From the NCBI RefSeq assembly GCF_002777975.1, contig NZ_NGVS01000045.1, forward strand, positions 20,833 through 84,832: a stretch of DNA of 64,000 nucleotides, written 5' to 3'. Made by a program: the position numbers and the translations under genes. The stretch's first letter is position 1; every line of letters starts with the position of its first letter. The stretch is from Shewanella carassii (GTDB taxonomy: Bacteria > Pseudomonadota > Gammaproteobacteria > Enterobacterales > Shewanellaceae). Shown here piece after piece: positions 8,006 to 15,248 of the stretch. The notes under the pieces are model-generated. The model did not search any database and was not told the DNA's origin. It saw only the letters and a program-made list of their open reading frames with translations.

Positions 8006-8463
8006 GTCGCCTTTGCCAAGTTCTACACCACCAAAACCTCAATCACCTCAGTCTAACTGTTGAACGACAGAGTATTGCCGTTTTCGAAGCCCAGGCGCTG
8101 CCGATGCTGCGTATCTTCACTGACCGAGGAACCGAATACTGCGGCAAAGTTGAACAGCACGATTACCAGCTGTATCTGGCCATCAATGACATAGACCACA
8201 CAAAAAACAAAGCCAGACATCCGCAAACAAACGGTATCTGCGAGTGTTTCCACAAGACCATTCTGAATGAGTTCTATCAGGTCGTGTTCCGCAAAAAGCT
8301 GTACGGCACACTGGAGGAACTGCAAAAAGACTTGGACGAATGGTTGGCGCTGTATAACAATGAACGCACCCATCAAGGCAAAATGCGCTGCGGTTGCACA
8401 CCGATGGCAACATTAATTGATGGAAAACGGATTTGGGCGGAAAAGAATTTAGCCCAAATCTAA
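8006..8463 (+). pseudogene. IS481-family transposase, 3' remnant with stop and frameshift
   Basis: Two frames together give the C-terminal half of an IS481-type DDE transposase. The first frame (from 8006) reads VAFAKFYTTKTSIT, then a stop at 8054, LLNDRVLPF, and then shifts into a second frame: LPMLRIFTDRGTEYCG, NDIDHTKNKARHPQTNGICE, FHKTILNEFYQVVFRKKLY, WLALYNNERTHQGK. The DRGTEYCG aspartate and the downstream glutamate of the catalytic triad are present, but the N-terminal helix-turn-helix and first aspartate are missing. The gene is not functional. Confidence 0.88.
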
Positions 8464-8519
8464 TCTGACAACGGCACCCCAAAATCGGGTAACTGTCAGA
8501 TCAGGTCTGAGCTAGTACA
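8006..8519 (+). mobile_element. IS481-family element remnant with right end
   Basis: The remnant runs from the broken transposase to a sequence ending GTAACTGTCAGATCAGGTCT and then GAGCTAGTACA at 8519. IS481 elements carry TGT...ACA termini and GTCAGATC-type terminal repeats, so this is probably the intact right end. The left end is lost, removed at or near the MFS stop at 7978. The scar separates the MFS gene from the acquired-looking helicase gene. Confidence 0.75.
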
Positions 8520-8553
8520 ATTTAGCCAATAATTTAAATCTTGGTTAGCATTG

Positions 8554-11500
8554 CTAATGGTCCCTCTTAGATTGCTCCAACAGGCTAATCGCCACTTGTT
8601 TATTAATTTTATTACTGCAGCTAGTGGGGATATCTCTTCTGTAGTTGATACAGCCCCAGAACTCACCGTAGGGACCTTTTCTTAATTTCATATCTCCACC
8701 ACAGACGCTGCAAACAGGTGCAGTGTGGCTACAAGTGTCATTAAGACATACTTTAAAGCCAGTAAAGCGTTTACGTGTCATGGGACTACCACAAAGCTCA
8801 CAGCCCTCCTCTTTATGATCACATAAGGGAAAGTGTGAGCATGAGAAGAAGGGTTTGAACTTGCCGACTCTTGGTTTAAGCGTACCAGTGGTGCAACGTA
8901 CACAACTTATCTCTTCAAAGATCTTTTGCACTAGTGAGGTGCTGAACTCCTCTTGCTCAACAGCATAGTTTTCCTTGAGTAGTTCGACTACAAACGGGCT
9001 AGCATCTGTCATATCGGCAAGTACATAGGCGCGGTGTTTTGCACGAGTTAAGGCAACGTAAAATAGGCGACGCTCTTCTGCAAACTCAAATGACTCTGCT
9101 TTAGGTAAAAATGCATCAAGTATTGGTGGGGTGACTTTCGTTGAGGGGAAGCCATGCTTTCCCGTTTTCATCCCCGTGATCACCACATAATCCGCCTCTT
9201 TACCTTTTGAGGCATGAAAAGACTGACACTCAATAGTTAAACTTGGATACTTCCGATTCAGCTGTCTTAGCTCACTCTTATCCGGTAGTTGAAACCAGAA
9301 ACGAGCGAGCAGGTACACAACAGGCTTGCTCTTTAGTTTATCTTCAGCCTTATTAGCACGCATGTTAATAGCTTTTAAAGCCTGCTCAAGTGCATTAAGG
9401 CTTGGTTCATCTTTAGTTGCTGGCTCTTGCTCACCCCGTCGTATCAATGAAACCGTGGGGTAATCGACTTGCGATAGAGAGCGAATATCTTTCTTTAGCT
9501 GCACAGGGTTCTTAGTCACAAACTGTGTTGCAACATCACCAATGCTGCTGTTGAACCTGAATGTCTGATCTAAGTACGTTTTAGTAGTTGGACCGAAATA
9601 ATCTGTAAACTGTGTGGTTAAGTTGACATCTGCACCATTAAAGCGATAAATCGCTTGCCAGTCATCACCAACACAAAATAGAGATGCTTTTGATTTTCTG
9701 CCAGGTAAGCTTGAATCCCTTAAGGCTTTAACTAACCGCGCTCTGGGCTCTGAGATATCTTGAAACTCATCCACCATAATATAGCGCCATGGACTAATAA
9801 ATTGCCCATGTTGAAGATAGCCGAGTGCTTTGGCGATCATATCCTCAAAATCTATATCGCCAGAAGCTGACAGGTGTTGTTGGTAACTGCTTAGTATCGG
9901 CTCTAGCAGCTCAAATGCTTTACGAGTTTGCTTGGCATCTGCGGCATTATTAAATACCTTCTCTAGCCCGTTGTTATCCAAGCAAGCAGCTTTATACAAG
10001 CCAATTAGCTTACTGAAAAGCTTAGCTAACTCGGTAACGCGACCAAGTTCATTAAGGGTTGCGAGTATCGCTTCATCGGGTAGAGGGGACTCTTTGATCT
10101 TTAATGCTTGGATGGCGTGTTCGAGCTTTTCAATGAGCAGGCCTTTTCTATGCTGATGGTAAAACAGTTCAAGACAGACTGTTTCATGCTTTTTGTGCAG
10201 CTGGCGCTTCCACTCCATTGACTCCAAATATTGCTGGTTATCAATGTAAGGCGCGGTGCTATCATCTTCATCAGTGCCGTAATACTCAATATAGACACAA
10301 TAGTCAGGTAGGTAGAAGTCGGGCTGATATTGGCGGAAATCAACACTACTTACATCATGCTCATATTTAGCTTCATACTGGTACTCAATGCCATTACTGA
10401 ATAGCCAATTAGCGATATAAAGCTCGCCGAAGCTTTTTACTCGCTCCCCTTTCAAGGTGCGAATATCGTTATCAATTAAGTACTGGAAATACTCACCCTT
10501 TGACTCAAAATCGAAAGGGCTTTTCTCAACATAATAGTATTGGCTAAAGTACTCAAACAGCTGTTTACGATAGGCCTCATTTTCAATCAAAGTTTCAAGG
10601 GTGCTCTGTACCCACCTATCTTTGGATTTTTCATCCTCAGCCCAAGGAGACAGACTGGGTGATGCGCCTTCAACTTCAGAAATAATCCTTAAACCTAAGC
10701 TATGAAAAGTGCTCGTTTTAATATCATCTGTACCAAGCTTCTCTTTTATCCGTTCATCCATCTCGTCAGCGGCTTTTCTGCCATAGGCGAGCAGCAAAAT
10801 ATCATCGGCTTGTGCTTGACCACTTTTAACTAAGTAGCCAGCACGACCCACCATAACGCTGGTCTTTCCTGTCCCAGCACCCGCTAATAACAAGTTATTG
10901 TTATCATCAATGATGCAGGCTCGTCGCTGCTTATCGGTCAGAGGGTTAGATTCAACATGCTCAAAGAAATCGGCAAACTTGATCAGCTGTGCTTGAACAT
11001 AGTTTTCACGTAACCTTTCTATATCGGTTGGGCTCCAGCAATGCATCAGCTTTAACTTGGTTAGTGCTGCTGTTATATCATTATCCAATTGCATATTTTC
11101 AGACCAAGGGAACCAGCGTTTATACTCACGCTTAACTCTGGCCTGTATCATCTCTAAGCGTGATTGGCGCAGGTACTCAGTAGCAAGGGTGCGCTCAACT
11201 CGAGCCACCAGCTCACAGATACTTTGCCCATTACCAGCAGCCCACCGTTGTGTCACTTCTTTACTAGATTGATAACGAGCCCAGTAGGTTAAGTAGGGCA
11301 ATTGATAAACCTCACCGGATACGGTAAAGCTAAGTAGGTAACCCAAAGGACTAAAGTTAAATGTTGGTGGCGAGTCAAGTTGCTGCCACTTAAAACTCAC
11401 TTCATCACTCGTGTTATTGATTACGGGGTGTTCTGGCGCAAACAAACCTTTACCACGATGAAAAGTAATACCACAGCTAGTGAGTTTTACAGCATCAGGC

Positions 11501-11565
11501 TTGCCCATATAGAAATGGCCAAACCAACTGTGTTTAATGCTTTGTTCAGATTGCTTTGATGACAA
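8554..11565 (-). CDS. Helicase IV-like SF1 helicase with nuclease insertion and zinc ribbons
   Basis: A 1003-residue protein. Residues about 10-210 match the N-terminal region of E. coli helicase IV (HelD). Motor motifs follow: Q-motif NPLTDKQ, Walker A GAGTGKT (229-235), GRKAADEMDER, Walker B MVDEFQDIS (597-604), GDDWQAIYRFNGAD, FHASKGKEADYVVI and YVALTRAKHR. An insertion at about 375-480 looks like a PD-(D/E)XK/Vsr-type nuclease: FGELYIANWL (Glu381), QPDFYLPDY (Asp416), YIEYYG (Glu427). The C-terminal 120 residues carry several CxxC zinc-ribbon modules like those of topoisomerase I tails. E. coli HelD is about 684 residues and lacks both additions. The start is TTG with AGTAGG upstream. Codon use and base composition are AT-richer than the neighbours and an IS remnant abuts it, suggesting transfer. 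DNA repair or anti-phage defence are both possible. Confidence 0.85.
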   Translation of the reverse strand: MSSKQSEQSIKHSWFGHFYMGKPDAVKLTSCGITFHRGKGLFAPEHPVINNTSDEVSFKWQQLDSPPTFNFSPLGYLLSFTVSGEVYQLPYLTYWARYQSSKEVTQRWAAGNGQSICELVARVERTLATEYLRQSRLEMIQARVKREYKRWFPWSENMQLDNDITAALTKLKLMHCWSPTDIERLRENYVQAQLIKFADFFEHVESNPLTDKQRRACIIDDNNNLLLAGAGTGKTSVMVGRAGYLVKSGQAQADDILLLAYGRKAADEMDERIKEKLGTDDIKTSTFHSLGLRIISEVEGASPSLSPWAEDEKSKDRWVQSTLETLIENEAYRKQLFEYFSQYYYVEKSPFDFESKGEYFQYLIDNDIRTLKGERVKSFGELYIANWLFSNGIEYQYEAKYEHDVSSVDFRQYQPDFYLPDYCVYIEYYGTDEDDSTAPYIDNQQYLESMEWKRQLHKKHETVCLELFYHQHRKGLLIEKLEHAIQALKIKESPLPDEAILATLNELGRVTELAKLFSKLIGLYKAACLDNNGLEKVFNNAADAKQTRKAFELLEPILSSYQQHLSASGDIDFEDMIAKALGYLQHGQFISPWRYIMVDEFQDISEPRARLVKALRDSSLPGRKSKASLFCVGDDWQAIYRFNGADVNLTTQFTDYFGPTTKTYLDQTFRFNSSIGDVATQFVTKNPVQLKKDIRSLSQVDYPTVSLIRRGEQEPATKDEPSLNALEQALKAINMRANKAEDKLKSKPVVYLLARFWFQLPDKSELRQLNRKYPSLTIECQSFHASKGKEADYVVITGMKTGKHGFPSTKVTPPILDAFLPKAESFEFAEERRLFYVALTRAKHRAYVLADMTDASPFVVELLKENYAVEQEEFSTSLVQKIFEEISCVRCTTGTLKPRVGKFKPFFSCSHFPLCDHKEEGCELCGSPMTRKRFTGFKVCLNDTCSHTAPVCSVCGGDMKLRKGPYGEFWGCINYRRDIPTSCSNKINKQVAISLLEQSKRDH

Positions 11566-11741
11566 TGGATAACCTACTTCTATCGATGGTTGTAGCGACT
11601 ACCAACTTGGACTTCAAATAATTTACCATTAACTGTTTTGAATTATCTTGTTGTCATCCGATACCTTGCCCACCATCTTGTAAATTAATGGCTTAGGCTG
11701 CCCACCATAAATGCTACAACTGTCGAGGACGAGTCTGTGAA

Positions 11742-11770
11742 AACAAAAAAGCCTCAAAAAAATGAGGCTT
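11742..11770 (-). terminator. Terminator of yicC
   Basis: AAGCCTCA (11749-11756) pairs with TGAGGCTT (11763-11770); on the minus strand the stem is followed by TTTTTTG and more T, a classical intrinsic terminator 29 bases after the yicC stop. Confidence 0.85.
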
Positions 11771-11798
11771 AATGCTGTACATTGTGAATGTTAAAACA

Positions 11799-12662
11799 TC
11801 ACTCCACGTTCTGGATCTGCTCTCTCATCTGCTCAATCAGCACTTTAAGCTCGACTGCGGCGGCGGTGATTTCGCTGCTGATTGATTTGGAGGCCAGGGT
11901 GTTGGATTCGCGGTTGAACTCTTGCATCATGAAGTCCAGTCTGCGGCCCTCGCTGCCACCCTTGTTGAGGATCCGGCGGGCTTCGACCACGTGGGCTTCA
12001 AGGCGGTCCATCTCTTCGGCCACGTCCTGTTTTTGGGCCAGCAATACCATTTCCTGTTCCAGTCTGGCCGGATCCAGTTCGCCCTGGATTTCGGCTAGGC
12101 GGTTGCTGAGTTTTTCCCTTTGCCATTCCATGACCTTGGGCATGTGCTCGCGGACGATGGCGACCTGGGCTTCAACGGCATCCAGGCGGGTCAGCAGCAT
12201 CTCTTTGATGGCGCTGCCTTCACGGCCGCGGGCTTCAATAAACTGATCGACGGCGCCGTCGAAGGCTTTGAGCAGTTCGGCGGCAATGGCATCCATGTCT
12301 TGCTCAGATGAGGACATGACCCCTGGCCAGCGCAGAATATCCACCGGGTTGAGCTCACCCTGGCCGGCTTGCTGTTTTACCCAGTTGGCGGCCTGCAACA
12401 GTTGCAGCGCCAAGTCCTGATTCATATTCAGCTGGGTACCTTGTTGATCGCTCAGCTCGTAGCGCAGGTTGACTTCTACCTTACCGCGATTGAGACGCTT
12501 GCGCAGTCTGTCTCGCAGCACAGGCTCCAAGCTGCGGAACTGTTCCGGCAGGCGCAGATAGGTTTCCAGATATCTCTGGTTGACTGAGCGGATTTCCCAG
12601 GAGGCTGTGCCCCAGTCGGCTTTATGCTCGATACGGGCGTAGGCGGTCATGCTGTGGATCAT
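11799..12662 (-). CDS. yicC: YicC family endoribonuclease
   Basis: A 287-residue protein with the YicC N-terminal signature MIHSMTAYAR, then EIRSVNQRYLET, LRDRLRKRLNRGKVEVNL and a C-terminal DUF1732 domain with GSEGRRLDFMMQEFNRESNTLASKS. The family forms an RNA-cleaving ring; in E. coli YicC is linked to sRNA turnover. It is divergent from rph, as in E. coli. Complete, with its own terminator. Confidence 0.95.
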   Translation of the reverse strand: MIHSMTAYARIEHKADWGTASWEIRSVNQRYLETYLRLPEQFRSLEPVLRDRLRKRLNRGKVEVNLRYELSDQQGTQLNMNQDLALQLLQAANWVKQQAGQGELNPVDILRWPGVMSSSEQDMDAIAAELLKAFDGAVDQFIEARGREGSAIKEMLLTRLDAVEAQVAIVREHMPKVMEWQREKLSNRLAEIQGELDPARLEQEMVLLAQKQDVAEEMDRLEAHVVEARRILNKGGSEGRRLDFMMQEFNRESNTLASKSISSEITAAAVELKVLIEQMREQIQNVE

Positions 12663-12732
12663 CAGATATTCCAGTTGCTTGAAGACGGGTGTAGCAGAGG
12701 ATTATAGACAGCTTGCCCCCGGGGTTAAAGTG

Positions 12733-12746
12733 AAGTGTATACACTT
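12733..12746. promoter_or_regulatory. 14-base perfect palindrome between yicC and rph
   Basis: AAGTGTATACACTT is a perfect inverted repeat centred between the divergent yicC and rph starts. Its size and position suit a dimeric repressor or activator, but I do not recognise the regulator. Confidence 0.4.
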
Positions 12747-12793
12747 TGTCGGTTCGATACAGATCCGTCATGGCGTCAAGCGCCGCAAGGCCC

Positions 12794-12799
12794 TATAAT
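12794..12799 (+). promoter_or_regulatory. Candidate -10 box of the rph promoter
   Basis: TATAAT lies 43 bases before the rph start. The -35 region 17 bases upstream (TGGCGT) is poor, so the promoter may need an activator or may be weak. Confidence 0.5.
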
Positions 12800-12842
12800 A
12801 TGCAGCCAATTCAGTCCAGACGACAAAATACAGGAATTCACT

Positions 12843-13556
12843 ATGCGTCCCAGCAACAGAACTCCGGCTCAAACCCGCCCCATTTCAATCACTCGCCAGT
12901 TTACCGCCCATGCGGAAGGTTCCGTGCTGGTCGAGTTCGGCGATACCAAAGTACTCTGTACCGCCAGTTTTACCGAAGGGGTGCCGAGATTTCTCAAAGG
13001 CCAGGGCCAAGGTTGGGTGACGGCAGAATATGGCATGTTGCCCCGTTCTACCCATAGCCGTATGGATCGCGAAGCGGCCCGGGGCAAGCAGTCTGGTCGT
13101 ACCCAGGAAATTCAGCGCCTCATCGGCCGTGCTTTACGCGCCGCTGTGGATATGAAGCTGCTGGGTGAAAACACCATAGTGATCGACTGTGATGTGATTC
13201 AAGCCGACGGCGGTACCCGCACCGCAGCCATCACTGGTGCCTGTGTGGCTCTGGTGGATGCGCTTAATTGGGCTCGTGCCAAGGGGATTCTCAAGGCTAA
13301 TCCGCTCAAATTCCTGATCGCCGCCGTGAGCGTGGGGATTTTTGAAGGTGAGCCTATCTGTGACCTGGAATATATCGAAGACAGCGCCGCCGAAACCGAT
13401 ATGAACGTGGTGATGACAGAAACCGGCAAGATCATCGAGATCCAGGGCACCGCCGAAGGCGAGCCGTTCAGCCATGAAGAGTTGCTGAGTCTGCTGGAGC
13501 TGGCCAAGCATGGCATTCGTGAGATTATCGATGTGCAGAAGGCTGCATTGAGTTAA
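12843..13556 (+). CDS. rph: Ribonuclease PH
   Basis: The 237-residue phosphorolytic 3'-5' exoribonuclease trims tRNA 3' ends. The start MRPSNRTPAQTRPISITR and motifs GSVLVEFGDTKVLCTAS, RQEIQRLIGRALRAAVD-like sequence and DCDVIQADGGTRTAAITGA are all typical, and the length is that of the E. coli family member. The frame is open to 12735, but ATG 12843 matches the family N terminus. pyrE follows after an attenuator-like hairpin, as in E. coli, so translation of rph may tune pyrE. Confidence 0.96.
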   Translation: MRPSNRTPAQTRPISITRQFTAHAEGSVLVEFGDTKVLCTASFTEGVPRFLKGQGQGWVTAEYGMLPRSTHSRMDREAARGKQSGRTQEIQRLIGRALRAAVDMKLLGENTIVIDCDVIQADGGTRTAAITGACVALVDALNWARAKGILKANPLKFLIAAVSVGIFEGEPICDLEYIEDSAAETDMNVVMTETGKIIEIQGTAEGEPFSHEELLSLLELAKHGIREIIDVQKAALS

Positions 13557-13564
13557 GTTTTTTT

Positions 13565-13590
13565 AAGGACCCCATGAGGGTCCTTTTTTT
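13565..13590 (+). terminator. rph-pyrE intercistronic terminator/attenuator
   Basis: AAGGACCC and GGGTCCTT form an 8-base stem followed by T7, 9 bases after the rph stop and 72 bases before pyrE. In E. coli a terminator at this place attenuates pyrE when UTP is high through coupled transcription and translation of rph. The same arrangement here supports UTP-sensitive control. Confidence 0.8.
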
Positions 13591-13661
13591 CGTACTCCAG
13601 AGAGTACTTGTTCGTACCCGTGAGCCTTAAGGGCTTACCCATAATCACAAGAGGAGAGATC

Positions 13662-14303
13662 GTGAAAGCCTATCAGCGCGAGTTTATTGAATTTGCCCTT
13701 GAGCGTCAGGTGTTGAGATTCGGTGAGTTTACCCTGAAGTCCGGCCGCAAGAGCCCATACTTCTTCAATGCCGGTCTGTTTAACACTGGCCGGGATCTGG
13801 CCCGCCTGGGCCGTTTTTATGCTGCTGCGCTGGTGGATGCCGGTATCGACTACGATCTCCTGTTTGGCCCGGCCTACAAGGGGATCCCCATCGCCACAAC
13901 CACGGCTGTAGCCTTGGCCGAACACCATGATCTGGATATTCCTTACTGTTTTAACCGCAAAGAGAAGAAAGACCACGGCGAAGGCGGCAACCTGGTTGGC
14001 AGCGAGCTCAAGGGTAAGGTGATGTTGGTGGATGATGTGATCACCGCAGGTACCGCTATTCGCGAGTCCATGGAGATCATTCAGGCCAATGGCGCGACTC
14101 TGGCCGGGGTATTGATTGCACTCGACCGTCAGGAGAAGGGCAAGGGCGAACTGTCTGCCATTCAGGAAGTGGAGCGCGACTTTGGTTGCCAGATAGTGGC
14201 CATCATCAAGCTGGCCGATTTGATTTCCTACTTGGCCGAGAAGCCGGGGATGGAGCAGGAGTTGGCCGCCGTTAGCGCCTATCGTGAACAGTATGGTATT
14301 TAA
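13662..14303 (+). CDS. pyrE: Orotate phosphoribosyltransferase
   Basis: A 213-residue enzyme, the same length as E. coli PyrE, converting orotate and PRPP to OMP in pyrimidine synthesis. GEFTLKSGRKSPYFFNAGLF, the flexible loop RKEKKDHGEGGNLVG and the PRPP-binding motif VMLVDDVITAGTA are clear. The start is GTG at 13662 (VKAYQREFIEFAL), with GAGGAGAG upstream; the longer open frame from 13608 has no ribosome site. Confidence 0.96.
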   Translation: MKAYQREFIEFALERQVLRFGEFTLKSGRKSPYFFNAGLFNTGRDLARLGRFYAAALVDAGIDYDLLFGPAYKGIPIATTTAVALAEHHDLDIPYCFNRKEKKDHGEGGNLVGSELKGKVMLVDDVITAGTAIRESMEIIQANGATLAGVLIALDRQEKGKGELSAIQEVERDFGCQIVAIIKLADLISYLAEKPGMEQELAAVSAYREQYGI

Positions 14304-14365
14304 TGCCGTCCAGGATAGAATCTCGGCTCTTAAAGAAGCTTGAGTAACTTTCTGTACAGTCCAAT

Positions 14366-14393
14366 AAAAAACGCTGCCTTGGCAGCGTTTTTT
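14366..14393. terminator. Bidirectional terminator between pyrE and folE
   Basis: AAAAACGCTGCC and GGCAGCGTTTTT form a long stem with A and T tracts on both sides, serving the convergent pyrE and folE. Confidence 0.9.
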
Positions 14394-14405
14394 ATTACGG
14401 AGAGG

Positions 14406-15056
14406 CTATTTGGCCTGATGCAGAAACTCGGCGCGGGTGGCCGGGTTGGACTTGAACACGCCACCAAGAGCCGTAGTGGTGGTGGAGCTGGTGGAGTCCA
14501 TCACACCGCGGGATTTAACGCAGTAATGCACTGCATCCATTTTTACCGCCACATCTTTGGTTTCCAGCAGGGTCTGCAACGCAACCAGTACTTGCTGGGT
14601 CAGGCGCTCCTGCACCTGTGGCCGCTGGGCAAAGAAACGTACTATGCGGTTGATCTTCGACAGGCCGATGATCTTCTTCCGCGGCAGATAGGCCACAGTG
14701 GCCGTGCCATCTATGGTCACCAGATGGTGCTCACAGGTGCTGGTGAGGCTGATGTCCTGCACCCGCACCATTTCATCGAAGCCCATCTTGTTGTCGATAA
14801 CAGTGATCTTGGGGAAGTTGGCATAGTCGAGGCCGGAGAAAATTTCGTCGACATACATCTTGGCGATACGTTTTGGCGTATCCATCAGGCTGTCGTCGCT
14901 CAAATCCAGCGACATCAAGGTCAAAATGGCCTTCATATGGGCCTCTATTTTTTCCTTGCGCTCCTCGGCCGACAAGCCACAGGGTACCATGGGGGTCTCG
15001 AGTCCTCGCTCCAGGAGCGCGGTCTGAACCATCAAAGCTGCTTCACTCAATGCCAT
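14406..15056 (-). CDS. folE: GTP cyclohydrolase I
   Basis: The 216-residue enzyme converts GTP to dihydroneopterin triphosphate, the first step of folate synthesis. Visible are the zinc/active-site motif STCEHHLVTIDG, YLPRKKIIGLSKINRIV, FAQRPQVQERLT and KSRGVMDSTSSTTT. ATG 15056 has GGAGG at good spacing; nine earlier in-frame codons are not needed. It and the following peptidase interrupt the pyrE-slmA neighbourhood seen in E. coli. Confidence 0.95.
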   Translation of the reverse strand: MALSEAALMVQTALLERGLETPMVPCGLSAEERKEKIEAHMKAILTLMSLDLSDDSLMDTPKRIAKMYVDEIFSGLDYANFPKITVIDNKMGFDEMVRVQDISLTSTCEHHLVTIDGTATVAYLPRKKIIGLSKINRIVRFFAQRPQVQERLTQQVLVALQTLLETKDVAVKMDAVHYCVKSRGVMDSTSSTTTTALGGVFKSNPATRAEFLHQAK

Positions 15057-15207
15057 TGTTTTCCTCCGGCGGATAGACGCCAAGCCAGCGCCTTCCGTTT
15101 GTTACTGTCCGCGCAAGCTGTGACGCTTTTCACATTTATCTGCGGGAAGCGGAGAATACCGCTATTTGCTGTAAATTCATACCAGAAAAGCCCCATAGTA
15201 CGAAAAA

Positions 15208-15230
15208 AGCCGCTCCCTGGAGAGCGGCTT
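15208..15230 (-). terminator. Terminator of the S9 peptidase gene
   Basis: AAGCCGCTC pairs with GAGCGGCTT across a 5-base loop, with TTTTTT following on the minus strand. Confidence 0.85.
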
Positions 15231-15248
15231 GGTTTAAGGCAGTTAAAC

